64,000 bases of DNA. It comes from Vagococcus bubulae. GTDB taxonomy: Bacteria > Bacillota > Bacilli > Lactobacillales > Vagococcaceae. Below are positions 7,875-16,749 of this stretch, piece by piece. The translations under genes and the position numbers were made by a program. Positions within the stretch are counted from its first letter, which is position 1; each line of letters begins with the position of its first letter. The DNA is taken from assembly GCF_003950315.1 (NCBI RefSeq), contig NZ_NGJT01000001.1, positions 124,001 to 188,000 of the forward strand, read 5' to 3'. The notes beneath the pieces are model-generated. The model had not been told where the DNA came from and made no database searches. It saw only the letters and a program-made list of their open reading frames with translations.

Positions 7875-9098
7875 TCAGAAATAATCACTAAAGTAAGCCT
7901 CTTGGTCAGGAATGATTCTCTCAAGGGTTCTAAGTGTTTCTTTATCAGTTTTTAATCGTTCAATACGATAAAGATATGACGGACGTTTATAACTCATTAG
8001 AAGAGCTGTAAGTGTTTGAATATCGATATAAACAGGGTTTCCAATGGCTTCATTGGTCACTGTTAAATGATTATCTTCATCCCACATTAAACTAAACGTA
8101 TTATTATTCCATTCAGCAATGGGATCAGTAACAACAAAATGGAATGGTTTACCAGTAGTGATGAATGGATACTGTTTGATAAACTGCTCGACATCCACAA
8201 TTCGTGCCATAAAATAAGGCTCAATGGATTCTTTGATTTCACTGTCTTCAAATAAAAAGGCAATGGGCTCATTTTTATAGGTAGCTCCAACAACACGATC
8301 AATCATTGAAAAATGGGCAGAAACAAAATTCCAAAGACCTTTTCTAGCTTCTTGGTTTAAATAAAACATCTCTTTAATATGAAAAACTTCCTCAGCTATC
8401 CAATAAAAACAAACCCCACATGGCTGACCGTCAGCACTATAATAAATAGCCGCCGTACGTTCTTCCTCATTTTCCCAACGCCAATATTCTTCCCAGTTTA
8501 AATCAGAACGAATCATTGCGCCATGATTTTGTTCAGCGAATGCTTCATAGACTGTGTAAACATCTTCATGGTCAATGTCTTCACGTTCAACATAACCAGG
8601 AACATCAACTGTTTTAGGTAATTGCGTATCTTTGATTTCAAATGATATTTTATCAGACATAATTTCCCACCCCTTACGACGATAGTAGGGGATATTGTAA
8701 GGATAAAGGTAGGAAATCCATTGATTATTGTCACGCATTTTATCTAAACCTAATTTAATTAAATCGCCCATCAGTCCCATGTTGCTATACTCAGGGTATG
8801 TCCCAACACCTGTTAATCCTGCCATTTCATAAACTGTATCATGGATATTGACTTCACAAGGATATATGGCTAGTTGAGAAATTAACTCATCATCTTGAGT
8901 AAACCAACCATAAACATCTGCCTCGCGTAGCACAGGACGTTTTGCTCGAATGATTTCAGATTCATCTTCATAACCACTCTCCTCAATGTCAGAGTCTGTG
9001 ACTTGAAAGACATAACGAAGTAATTCATTAAATTGTTTCAAATATTTTAATTCGACTTTTTTTAAGGTTAAATTCTCGTGTGCATCTTTTGATTCCAT
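7875..9098 (-). CDS. Eis-like GNAT N-acetyltransferase
   Basis: A 407-residue protein with the two-GNAT plus sterol-carrier-like layout of the Eis family. The first GNAT domain includes MAGLTGVGTYPEYSNMGLMGDLI (acetyl-CoA loop), then SYLYPYNIPYYRRKGWE, which is characteristic of Eis-type enzymes. The C-terminal part resembles the SCP2-like domain. Family members acetylate amines including aminoglycosides, but chromosomal copies in Firmicutes are generally uncharacterised. It is divergent from lepA, with about 120 bases between the starts. Confidence 0.85.
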   Translation of the reverse strand: MESKDAHENLTLKKVELKYLKQFNELLRYVFQVTDSDIEESGYEDESEIIRAKRPVLREADVYGWFTQDDELISQLAIYPCEVNIHDTVYEMAGLTGVGTYPEYSNMGLMGDLIKLGLDKMRDNNQWISYLYPYNIPYYRRKGWEIMSDKISFEIKDTQLPKTVDVPGYVEREDIDHEDVYTVYEAFAEQNHGAMIRSDLNWEEYWRWENEEERTAAIYYSADGQPCGVCFYWIAEEVFHIKEMFYLNQEARKGLWNFVSAHFSMIDRVVGATYKNEPIAFLFEDSEIKESIEPYFMARIVDVEQFIKQYPFITTGKPFHFVVTDPIAEWNNNTFSLMWDEDNHLTVTNEAIGNPVYIDIQTLTALLMSYKRPSYLYRIERLKTDKETLRTLERIIPDQEAYFSDYF

Positions 9099-9155
9099 TT
9101 ATCTTTCTCCTATTAGTTAATAATTTTTATTATATCAAACATATTTTGAAAATAC

Positions 9156-9184
9156 TTTAAAAACACTCAAAAGATTGGTATAAT
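9156..9184 (+). promoter_or_regulatory. lepA promoter
   Basis: TTTAAA (9156-9161), a 17-base spacer, then TATAAT (9179-9184) with an upstream TGG that makes an extended -10. Confidence 0.7.
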
Positions 9185-9219
9185 TGAAAATGCTGATTAA
9201 TAGAAAGTAGGAGATAACG

Positions 9220-11058
9220 ATGAATTTTGATGAAATGAAAAAGAGACAAGAATCTATTCGGAATTTCTCCATCATAGCACATATTGACCATGGGAAATCA
9301 ACGCTTGCTGACCGTATTTTACAACAGACTGAAACGGTGTCTGATCGTGAAATGCAAGAGCAGTTGCTTGATTCAATGGACTTGGAAAGAGAACGCGGTA
9401 TTACAATCAAATTAAATGCCGTTGAGTTAACTTATAATGCGAAAGATGGAAAAGAATATATTTTTCACCTAATAGATACACCCGGACACGTCGATTTTAC
9501 CTATGAAGTGTCACGTAGTTTAGCAGCTTGTGAAGGTGCTGTACTTGTGGTGGATGCAGCTCAAGGGATTGAGGCTCAAACGTTAGCCAACGTGTATTTA
9601 GCTGTTGACAATGACTTAGAAATATTACCAGTTATTAATAAAATAGATTTACCAGCCGCAGATCCAGAGCGTGTTAGAAAAGAAATCGAAGATGTTATCG
9701 GAATTGATGCGAGTGAAGCAGTACTAGCCAGTGCAAAAGCTGGGATTGGGATTGAAGATATCCTAGAACAAATCGTCGAATATGTTCCTGCTCCAGATGG
9801 TGATTTGAATGCACCACTAAAAGCACTGATTTTTGACTCTGTCTATGACTCTTATCGTGGGGTTGTGTTAAATATTCGTGTCTTTGATGGTGTGGTAAAA
9901 CCAGGGGATACCATTCAGTTAATGAATAACGGTGTTCAATACGAAGTAAGTGAAGTGGGGATTTTCTCTCCAAAAGCTGTCCCAAGAGATTTCTTAATGG
10001 TAGGAGATGTGGGTTACTTAACGGCAAGTATCAAAAATATTCAAGATACACAAGTAGGGGATACCATTACATTAGCAGAAAATCCTGCAAGCGAGCCTCT
10101 AGATGGTTACCGTAAGATGAACCCAATGGTGTATTGCGGGCTATATCCAATTGATACATCAAAATACAATGATTTACGTGAAGCTCTTGAGCGCCTGCAA
10201 TTAAATGATTCTGCTCTTGATTTTGAGCCAGAAACATCACAAGCACTCGGATTTGGTTTCCGTTGTGGGTTCTTAGGATTGCTGCATATGGACGTTATTC
10301 AAGAACGATTAGAACGTGAATTTAATTTAGATTTGATTACAACAGCTCCGTCAGTTATTTATCATGTCAATATGACAGACGGCTCACAAGTTGTCGTTGA
10401 CAATCCAGCAGAATTCCCAGAGCCTGGTGTGATTGACAGTGTCGAAGAACCATATGTGAAAGCGCAAATCATGGTACCAAATGATTATGTTGGAGCTGTC
10501 ATGGAAATCTCTCAACGTAAACGTGGTGAATTTGTGACGATGGATTATTTAGATGATTATCGTGTTAATATCGTCTACAATATTCCATTATCTGAGATTG
10601 TCTTTGACTTCTTTGATAAATTAAAATCAGGAACAAAAGGCTATGCCTCACTTGATTATGAATTGATTGGTTATCGAACAAGTAACTTAGTTAAGATGGA
10701 CATTTTACTAAATGCTGAAAAAGTCGATGCCTTGAGCTTTATCGTGCATAAAGAATTTGCGTATGAACGTGGTAAAGCCATTGTTGAAAAACTACGTAAA
10801 TTAATTCCAAGACAACAGTTTGAAGTGCCGATTCAAGCTGCGATTGGAGCGAAAATTGTGTCTCGTACTGATATTAAAGCCTTACGTAAAAACGTTTTGG
10901 CGAAATGTTATGGTGGGGATGTGTCTCGTAAACGTAAATTACTGGAAAAACAAAAAGAAGGTAAGAAACGGATGAAACAAATCGGATCAGTCGAAGTACC
11001 ACAAGAAGCCTTCATGGCCGTTCTTAAGATGGATGATGACGAGCCGAAGAAGAAATAG
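9220..11058 (+). CDS. lepA: Elongation factor 4 (LepA)
   Basis: A 612-residue ribosomal GTPase of full family length. G motifs are present: AHIDHGKST (20-28), [14 protein letters not shown] and NKIDLP. The LepA-specific C-terminus ends in [24 protein letters not shown], which contacts the ribosomal A site. LepA acts on stalled or mistranslocated ribosomes and on initiation under ionic or pH stress. It has its own promoter and terminator here. Confidence 0.97.
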   Translation: MNFDEMKKRQESIRNFSIIAHIDHGKSTLADRILQQTETVSDREMQEQLLDSMDLERERGITIKLNAVELTYNAKDGKEYIFHLIDTPGHVDFTYEVSRSLAACEGAVLVVDAAQGIEAQTLANVYLAVDNDLEILPVINKIDLPAADPERVRKEIEDVIGIDASEAVLASAKAGIGIEDILEQIVEYVPAPDGDLNAPLKALIFDSVYDSYRGVVLNIRVFDGVVKPGDTIQLMNNGVQYEVSEVGIFSPKAVPRDFLMVGDVGYLTASIKNIQDTQVGDTITLAENPASEPLDGYRKMNPMVYCGLYPIDTSKYNDLREALERLQLNDSALDFEPETSQALGFGFRCGFLGLLHMDVIQERLEREFNLDLITTAPSVIYHVNMTDGSQVVVDNPAEFPEPGVIDSVEEPYVKAQIMVPNDYVGAVMEISQRKRGEFVTMDYLDDYRVNIVYNIPLSEIVFDFFDKLKSGTKGYASLDYELIGYRTSNLVKMDILLNAEKVDALSFIVHKEFAYERGKAIVEKLRKLIPRQQFEVPIQAAIGAKIVSRTDIKALRKNVLAKCYGGDVSRKRKLLEKQKEGKKRMKQIGSVEVPQEAFMAVLKMDDDEPKKK

Positions 11059-11096
11059 TAGCTTATTAGATTAGGTATCAACTGTATAATAATATT

Positions 11097-11152
11097 TTCC
11101 AACAACTTACTGACTTTCAATATAAAATGTTAGCAGGTTGTTGGAATTTTTT
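11097..11152 (+). terminator. lepA terminator
   Basis: TTCCAACAACTTACTGAC pairs with GTTAGCAGGTTGTTGGAA (with wobbles), followed by TTTTTTAT. Confidence 0.88.
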
Positions 11153-11258
11153 ATAGTTTCTAATTTATTAATTGTTTATTTTCTTGATTATATGAGAATA
11201 TGTATAAATAATAGTTAATTAATGGTATAGGGAAAATAAAAAAGAACTAGTAAAAACT

Positions 11259-11723
11259 TTAGTTCTTAATTTTTGATTCTATGTCATTTAAAATAACTCT
11301 GGCCAGATTAGGATATTTTAAAGATTTTGATAACGATTCTGCTTCTTGTAGGATTGCTATTTCAAGATTTTGATAAACTCTTTCAAGGTCAGATTCTATG
11401 TCAGGTAATCTTTTATCAAGTTCAAGTGTAATTATCTCAGCACTTAAATAATAATATTCTGGAATGATTTTGCTAGAATCTTTCCCTAGATATTGAATAT
11501 TTTCCATAATTAAGTTGGTGAATTCTCGTCGAATATGTAGAGGGAGTTTACTATGTTTCTGTTTAGAATAACTTAAATGCATAGTTTTACTCATAAAAGG
11601 CACATAGAAAGTTTCATATCGTTTTAAGTCAACCACATCTTTTTTTGTTGCTTTATTAGAAAATAAACCCAGAAAATATGAAAAAAGTATTGTTAAAAAT
11701 GGAATTATGTAACCGGACCACAA
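11259..11723 (-). CDS. Hypothetical protein with N-terminal membrane anchor
   Basis: A 154-residue protein starting at TTG 11721-11723, with AAAAGGATG about ten bases upstream. Residues 4-22 (GYIIPFLTILFSYFLGLFS) form one transmembrane helix. The rest is charged and mostly helical (HIRREFTNLIMENIQYLG, LPDIESDLERVYQNLEIAILQEAESL). No family was recognised. It resembles the small anchored helical proteins often found in accessory regions of Lactobacillales; function unknown. Confidence 0.6.
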   Translation of the reverse strand: MWSGYIIPFLTILFSYFLGLFSNKATKKDVVDLKRYETFYVPFMSKTMHLSYSKQKHSKLPLHIRREFTNLIMENIQYLGKDSSKIIPEYYYLSAEIITLELDKRLPDIESDLERVYQNLEIAILQEAESLSKSLKYPNLARVILNDIESKIKN

Positions 11724-11751
11724 TTTAAATCACATCCTTTTAGAAAAAGTA

Positions 11752-11892
11752 TATCAAATTTGCTCTATTGATGTTAGCATATTTCAAGAAAGAATCAAAC
11801 AAGCAAAGTATAATCCCTCTTTAGAACTCGCTGTTAAAATTTCAAGAGTCTTAGATGTTCCAATCGAAACATTATTTGAATTTAACTTATAA
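11752..11892 (+). pseudogene. Remnant of an XRE-type HTH regulator
   Basis: The frame ending at TAA 11890-11892 reads DVSIFQERIKQAKYNPSLEL and then AVKISRVLDVPIETLFEFNL. This matches the C-terminal half of short Cro/CI-type regulators, which read G-V-S-R-Q-T-I...KYNPSLELA-K-I...L-DVPIE-LF. The N-terminal helix-turn-helix half is absent: no start codon or ribosome site precedes it and the helix-3 region is altered. Probably a deletion remnant. Confidence 0.7.
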
Positions 11893-11941
11893 AAAATCAC
11901 CCTCTTTTTTTGGTTAAAACGAAAAGAGAGGGTGATTTTTT
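11891..11941. terminator. Bidirectional terminator between convergent genes
   Basis: AAAAAATCACCCTCTTTT pairs with AAAAGAGAGGGTGATTTTTT. A and T tracts on both sides let it serve both strands. Confidence 0.88.
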
Positions 11942-12446
11942 AATTAACGAGCACATATTCTAGTGGGGCTGTTCCATCATTATAATCAATTATCATTTTT
12001 TCATTTGTGATGATATGTATCTGAGCAGCTTCACCACTAATTGAAACATACAAAGTATCACTTATGGCATTGTAAGAGTCAATTTGTATATCTAGTTGCC
12101 TTGGTTCATTCATTCCAACTGTTGTTGATGACCAAGAGCCATCTTCATGAATAGTTAGAAAGCTATCCGTTGAAGGAATTGACCATTTACCTTGTAGCGA
12201 TATCATTTTATCAAGTGCTATATCTTTTTGACTCAATGATGCTTCAGTACTTTGTGATTCTCTCGTTGACTCCAGTGTACTTATTTGTGTTGTACTCTCT
12301 ATTTCTTTTATCGTAGATGATACTTCAGTTTTTAAAGTAGAAGTAGTTGAGCTTTTTTCTTTATTTTTTGTCCCTAAAAAATACCCACCACCTGCAAATA
12401 TTACCACAATTAAAATAACAATTATAATATCTCGTTTATCCCTCAT
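11940..12446 (-). CDS. Hypothetical membrane-anchored extracytoplasmic protein
   Basis: 168 residues. The start at 12446 (ATGAGGGAT) has GGAGG five bases upstream; the in-frame ATG at 12467 would overlap that ribosome site. One helix (DIIIVILIVVIFAGGGYFLG) is followed by a Ser/Thr-rich linker (about residues 30-75) and a small beta-rich domain containing LQGKWSIPSTDSFLTIHEDGSW. The pattern 'GKW......L.I..DG.W' is typical of lipocalin-like extracellular domains in Lactobacillales surface proteins. No lipobox cysteine. Function unknown. Confidence 0.65.
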   Translation of the reverse strand: MRDKRDIIIVILIVVIFAGGGYFLGTKNKEKSSTTSTLKTEVSSTIKEIESTTQISTLESTRESQSTEASLSQKDIALDKMISLQGKWSIPSTDSFLTIHEDGSWSSTTVGMNEPRQLDIQIDSYNAISDTLYVSISGEAAQIHIITNEKMIIDYNDGTAPLEYVLVN

Positions 12447-12600
12447 TTTATCCTCCAATAACGTCATTATAGAAGTTGATTATACCATGATTTTTATTGT
12501 TTGTTATTTTATTATTTAGTCAAATATGTCCCTTAATAAAATAATTTACGGAGAAATTTTATAATGGTATCATTAGGCAAATCATAAAAGAGGTGAACAA

Positions 12601-13008
12601 ATGAAAAAATTCATCACAGCGCTTAGTCTAATTATTATTGGAACCATTCTTTCATTTAGCTTTTTCGAAAAATCATTACATGTCAAACCTGTCGATAATC
12701 AGCCGAACTGGTATCTATGGCTATATTTATTAGGAATGGGCTTAATGATGGGAAGGGTGATTGTAGGAGTAAAGGGATTATTTGGTTATTTGTCACAAAA
12801 AACAACCTTTCCTTTTTATCAATCACTAACATATTTTGCACTTGGTGGAGTGACTTTTGCTGCAACTTATAATGGACTCATGCAAGTGGAATTACTAAAT
12901 TTCTTAATTGATCCATATTTTCTTTTGTTTCTTTTTAGCTTAGCTATCTTAGCATGGGCATTAATACTATTAATAAATGAATTATTTGATTACTATAAAA
13001 AACGGTAA
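12601..13008 (+). CDS. Small multi-pass membrane protein, hypothetical
   Basis: 135 residues with four predicted hydrophobic segments (about 4-21, 42-62, 78-92 and 104-126) and a basic C-terminus (YYKKR). AAAGAGGTG upstream is a good ribosome site. No family was recognised. It lies just upstream of the D,D-carboxypeptidase gene but separated by about 90 bases, so co-transcription is possible but not shown. Confidence 0.65.
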   Translation: MKKFITALSLIIIGTILSFSFFEKSLHVKPVDNQPNWYLWLYLLGMGLMMGRVIVGVKGLFGYLSQKTTFPFYQSLTYFALGGVTFAATYNGLMQVELLNFLIDPYFLLFLFSLAILAWALILLINELFDYYKKR

Positions 13009-13100
13009 AAAAACGTTCAATCTCATTCTTTCGTCCTATATAAAATAACTTAATTAAAAGGTAAGATAGTCTTATAAATGAGAAAAGGAGACTATCTGGG

Positions 13101-13940
13101 GTGAGATTAAGAAAAGGGTTAGTAGTTTTAGCGATATTTAGCTTTTCCGTATTTGGGTATCATTTTTACCGAAATGGGACATTTGAAGTTGGTTTAAAAC
13201 CTATACATAGTCAAGCAGCGATTTTAATTGATACAACAGGTAAAACCATTGCATCCAAACAAAAAAATAAAAAGATAAAACCTGCTTCATTAGCAAAAAT
13301 AATGACAGCAATTATTACATTAGAAAAAACTGATAACATCTATAATATAGCAACGGTAGATACTGATAAAGTGATACAATTACAAAATTCAGGTGCTTCT
13401 ATGGCAGGTTTTCAACCAGGAGATCAAGTAACTGTCAGGGAACTTTTATATGGATTAATGTTGCCATCAGGAGCTGATGCGGCTGTTTCTTTAGCAAAAC
13501 ACGTTTCTGGTAGTGAAGAGACGTTCGTTGAAGAAATGAACCAAAAAGCAAAAGAACTTGGGATGAATCGCACTCACTTTACCAACTCTTATGGGTTAGA
13601 TGATAAGGAACAGTATACAACAGTAGCAGACTTGGCTTTATTGACCAACTATGCATTAAAGAACGGTGATTTTAGAGCAATCTTTACTTCAAAGTTTTTT
13701 CAGGATGATCAATTTGTATTTTACAGTACCGTTTTTGAAAAATTTGGCGAAATATCTTTAAGAAATGGTGAATTATTAGGTGGTAAAACAGGTTATACAG
13801 AAGATGCTGGACTATGTTTAGCCAGTTTAGCTGTCATTGACGGTCAAGAATATATCCTTGTATCTGTTGGAGCGAAAGGAAATCACGATACCGAACAATT
13901 CAACATGACTGATGCTAAAATGATTTATCAATCATTATAA
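13101..13940 (+). CDS. D-alanyl-D-alanine carboxypeptidase, peptidase S11
   Basis: A 279-residue penicillin-binding-protein-type D,D-carboxypeptidase with a GTG start. An N-terminal uncleaved helix (LVVLAIFSFSVFGYHFY) probably anchors it outside the membrane. The three active-site motifs are present: S63-L-A-K66 in PASLAKIM, SGAD as the SxN-type loop (Asp in place of Asn), and KTG in GGKTGYTEDAG. It trims the terminal D-alanine of peptidoglycan stem peptides. It is shorter than DacA/PBP5 and lacks the C-terminal beta domain and amphipathic anchor. Ribosome site AAAGGAG lies about ten bases upstream. Confidence 0.9.
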   Translation: MRLRKGLVVLAIFSFSVFGYHFYRNGTFEVGLKPIHSQAAILIDTTGKTIASKQKNKKIKPASLAKIMTAIITLEKTDNIYNIATVDTDKVIQLQNSGASMAGFQPGDQVTVRELLYGLMLPSGADAAVSLAKHVSGSEETFVEEMNQKAKELGMNRTHFTNSYGLDDKEQYTTVADLALLTNYALKNGDFRAIFTSKFFQDDQFVFYSTVFEKFGEISLRNGELLGGKTGYTEDAGLCLASLAVIDGQEYILVSVGAKGNHDTEQFNMTDAKMIYQSL

Positions 13941-14048
13941 AAAAGGTTAGGGAACATATACATCATATGGCTGAGTTATTTTATTTGTTTCTTTAGCTTG
14001 TTTAAATAGAGAGACACACCTTTCACGCCATTCGTGTCATCTAACATA

Positions 14049-14092
14049 CAAAACATGCCAAACGTTTATAACACGCTTGACATGTTTTTATT
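14049..14092 (+). terminator. Terminator after the S11 carboxypeptidase
   Basis: AAAACATGCCAAACG pairs with CGCTTGACATGTTTT (two wobbles), followed by TATTTATA. It also sits at the end of the minus-strand GTPase gene and may serve both. Confidence 0.7.
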
Positions 14093-16071
14093 TATATAGA
14101 GAGATGTTTCAACTCATCGACTTCGGACCAGTGGACATCGTAGCCTTTTCCTTTTTTAAAAAAGATAGAATTAGCGGTATTTTCTCGATCACTTTCTGGA
14201 TGATAAGAGAGGGTTTCAATCAATTCTTCTTGATTTTGACAAGGATAATATCCCTTTAAAGTCATTTTCAATCTTCCTTTATTTTTAGTAAATGAAGCAA
14301 ACGACAAAGGATAGTCAATAAACGATGCAACAGGGACACTGGCTTCGATGGTTGTCATCTCTTTAGTGGCAGTCATAGTAGGGTATACAGTTCCTCCCAT
14401 TTTAACTACATCCGCACTTACTTTACCAACTAACTCAGAAGGAACTGATATTTTGAGTGAGTACCACGGTTCAAGAAGCTGGCTTGTTTCCTTTATTTTC
14501 ATTAACCCATGGCGTATCGCACGATAAGTTGCTTCTCTAAAATCGCCACCTTTTGTTTCTGGGTAATGTGCTAGTCCATCTAATAAGGTTATCGTCACAT
14601 CCGTTAAAGGAGAGCCTGTTAAAACACTAAGATGTGTTTTTTCTTTAATATGCTGTAACACACGCTGTTGAAAATTAATTTCCAAGTTTTCTCTAAGGCA
14701 TTTATTTTTAATTACAATACCTTGACCTGACTCCCCAGGTTCTAACAGTAAAGCGACCTCTGCATAATGTCTTAATGGTTCATAATGACCAACGCCAATA
14801 ACAGATTGAGTAATCGTTTCTTTGTATAAAACACTCGGAGGTAAGAAATCAATACTAAAAGAAAATCTTTCAAGGAATATCTCTTTTAAATACTCCATTT
14901 GAATCACCCCAACAATGCTAATATACAATTCATTCACTTCTTTTTTATACCGTAACTTTAACATAGGGTCTTCATTTGCTAATAAATGAAAACTTGTCAC
15001 CATATCGTCAAAGCGTACAACATCACTTGGGACAACTTGTACTTCAAATATCGGATCACGTTTGAATGAAATATCTAATGGAATATCTTTTGACTCAACA
15101 AGTGAACTAGTTAAAAATTCTCCAGGCGATACACTTGTTAGTCCAGTCATGGTCACAATATCGCCTTCTTTGGCATCATCTACTTTTATAAAGTGATTTC
15201 CTTGGGGAAAGAATAACTCATTAATTTTCAACGTGTCTTCTGATTTTCTTATCTTGATTGTATCTTTTGAATGAAAAGTCCCTGAAATAATTTTAGCATG
15301 GGCATGTCTTATTCCTTTTCTATCATGAGTTATTTTATAAACTTGTGCAGCGGGGGTATTATTTTCATTTTTGGTTAATTCTAACATATCCAGTAACTCT
15401 AACAACTCATTTACCCCTATCAGTGTTAAAGCAGAGCCAAATACACAAGGAATGATTGTTTTACTCATAATTGCTGTGCTTAGAAAATGTAATTTATCCT
15501 CCATCACGATTTCTCGATTATCGACCATAATGGTGAGCCAGTCATCATCTAGTAGGGCCCATTCTTCGAGAAATTCACTATTATCCTCTAATGAATGGGT
15601 ATCAAAAGGGATAATTTTTTCTGAAAAGCGACTTAATTCTTCTTTTAAAGATACTAAATCAACTGTATCGACATCTATTTTATTAACAAACATCAGGATA
15701 GGAATACCATACTCTTGACATAAATCAACAATGGTTTCAGTGTAACCTGTCACACCGTCCATCGCACTTACAATGACAATAGCAATATCAACAACTTGTA
15801 AAATCCGTTCCATTTCAAAAGTCAAATCCATATGTCCAGGTGTATCAATAAATGTGTAAGGTTGTTGATTAACATTAAAACGAACTGGTTTACTTGAAAA
15901 TGTAATGCCACGCCGTCTTTCTATTGGCTCATTATCAAGAAATGTTGTCCCTTTATTGACATTACCGATTTCTTTTATCACGTCTTTTTTATATAAAATA
16001 GCTTCCATTAGAGTTGTTTTCCCGCCATCTACATGAGAAAAAACACCAATGACTTTATTTTTTTGCAACAC
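14092..16071 (-). CDS. Tet(M)-like translational GTPase (ribosomal protection family)
   Basis: About 659 residues, close to the 639-residue Tet(M)/Tet(O) proteins. G motifs: SHVDGGKTT, RGITFSS, DTPGHMDLTFE and NKIDVDTVDL. The EF-G-like domains II-V follow, with a late SAxVVKMGGTVYPTM segment as in ribosomal protection proteins. I prefer GTG at 16069-16071 as start: AGGAGG (16079-16084) is seven bases upstream, whereas the nearby ATG at 16077 is only one base from it. The sequence is clearly divergent from the acquired tet determinants, and no mobile DNA flanks it. It may give low-level tetracycline protection or have a housekeeping role; this cannot be decided from sequence. Confidence 0.88.
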   Translation of the reverse strand: MLQKNKVIGVFSHVDGGKTTLMEAILYKKDVIKEIGNVNKGTTFLDNEPIERRRGITFSSKPVRFNVNQQPYTFIDTPGHMDLTFEMERILQVVDIAIVIVSAMDGVTGYTETIVDLCQEYGIPILMFVNKIDVDTVDLVSLKEELSRFSEKIIPFDTHSLEDNSEFLEEWALLDDDWLTIMVDNREIVMEDKLHFLSTAIMSKTIIPCVFGSALTLIGVNELLELLDMLELTKNENNTPAAQVYKITHDRKGIRHAHAKIISGTFHSKDTIKIRKSEDTLKINELFFPQGNHFIKVDDAKEGDIVTMTGLTSVSPGEFLTSSLVESKDIPLDISFKRDPIFEVQVVPSDVVRFDDMVTSFHLLANEDPMLKLRYKKEVNELYISIVGVIQMEYLKEIFLERFSFSIDFLPPSVLYKETITQSVIGVGHYEPLRHYAEVALLLEPGESGQGIVIKNKCLRENLEINFQQRVLQHIKEKTHLSVLTGSPLTDVTITLLDGLAHYPETKGGDFREATYRAIRHGLMKIKETSQLLEPWYSLKISVPSELVGKVSADVVKMGGTVYPTMTATKEMTTIEASVPVASFIDYPLSFASFTKNKGRLKMTLKGYYPCQNQEELIETLSYHPESDRENTANSIFFKKGKGYDVHWSEVDELKHLSI

Positions 16072-16144
16072 ACTCATTCCTCCTAGTGACTCATGCGAAA
16101 AACTAATAAAACCAATTATACCATGGAAGAAGAGGTGCTTCATA

Positions 16145-16200
16145 AAAAAATAAAACGTATAAAATCAACAATTTGTTCATCTCATACATTTTATTTTTTA
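16145..16200 (-). terminator. Terminator of the PH-domain gene
   Basis: On the minus strand TAAAAAATAAAATGTAT pairs with ATACGTTTTATTTTTTT. It lies between the PH-domain gene and the GTPase gene. Confidence 0.65.
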
Positions 16201-16575
16201 TAATACTGCTAGTGCCAAAGCTTGTTGAATTTCAGTGATACTGCCATCTTTTCTAAATTGTAAAGATTCAGCTGGTTCAAGTCCACTGGAAATCCATATT
16301 TTTAGTTCTGCATCTAAATCAAAATGACCTGATGTTTCAACGCTAAATCTGGAAATACTTTTATAAGGAATCGATTTATATTCTATTTTCTTTCCAGTTA
16401 CCCCTTGTTTATCAACAATGATTAAACGCAATTCAGTAAACACAATTAAATCTCTGACTAATTTATAAGCTAGATTAATGTCTTCATGTGGAACAAGGAT
16501 ATGATCCAATTCTTTTCGTACTTCCTTATGGCTCATTTCACTTGCATTTCCCATTAACCCATCAAATAATCCCAT
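16198..16575 (-). CDS. PH-domain protein (bacterial PH, YvbH/YozO type)
   Basis: A 125-residue soluble protein resembling the single bacterial pleckstrin-homology domain family found in Bacillus and Lactobacillales. Recognisable segments are LVRDLIVFTELRLIIVDKQGVTGKKIEYKSIPY and ISRFSVETSGHFDLDAELKIWISSG, a seven-strand pattern ending in one helix (ITEIQQALALAVL). The family forms oligomeric rings in solved structures and has no defined function. Divergent from the 5'-nucleotidase gene. Confidence 0.85.
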   Translation of the reverse strand: MGLFDGLMGNASEMSHKEVRKELDHILVPHEDINLAYKLVRDLIVFTELRLIIVDKQGVTGKKIEYKSIPYKSISRFSVETSGHFDLDAELKIWISSGLEPAESLQFRKDGSITEIQQALALAVL

Positions 16576-16679
16576 AACATCACACTCCTTTTTTTAATCA
16601 TACCATTTTTTTAACAGTAATGGCAAAAAAACGAAATACTATACAAAAAATATATTTTTAGTTTTTTTAAAAGAACAAA

Positions 16680-16708
16680 TTGAAAAGAAAGCGCTTACGT
16701 GGTATTGT
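16680..16708 (+). promoter_or_regulatory. Promoter of the 5'-nucleotidase gene with a cre-like site
   Basis: TTGAAA (16680-16685), 17 bases, then TATTGT (16703-16708). The spacer contains AGAAAGCGCTTACG, close to the CcpA catabolite-repression consensus TGWAARCGYTTWCW. This suggests repression by CcpA when preferred sugars are present (inference). Confidence 0.5.
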
Positions 16709-16749
16709 TGTAATACATAACAATAGAGTTATAAAAGGAGGAGTCTAGT

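Noticed and set aside
9695-10027. Open frame of 110 codons opposite lepA
   Set aside because: It lies wholly within lepA, has no ribosome site and an unnatural Leu/His/Gln-rich composition; a shadow of the real gene. The same applies to the other antisense frames inside aro, pyr and carB.
14092-16071. Acquired tetracycline-resistance gene on a transposon
   Set aside because: No Tn916-type genes, insertion sequences or long repeats flank it, and its composition matches the neighbours.
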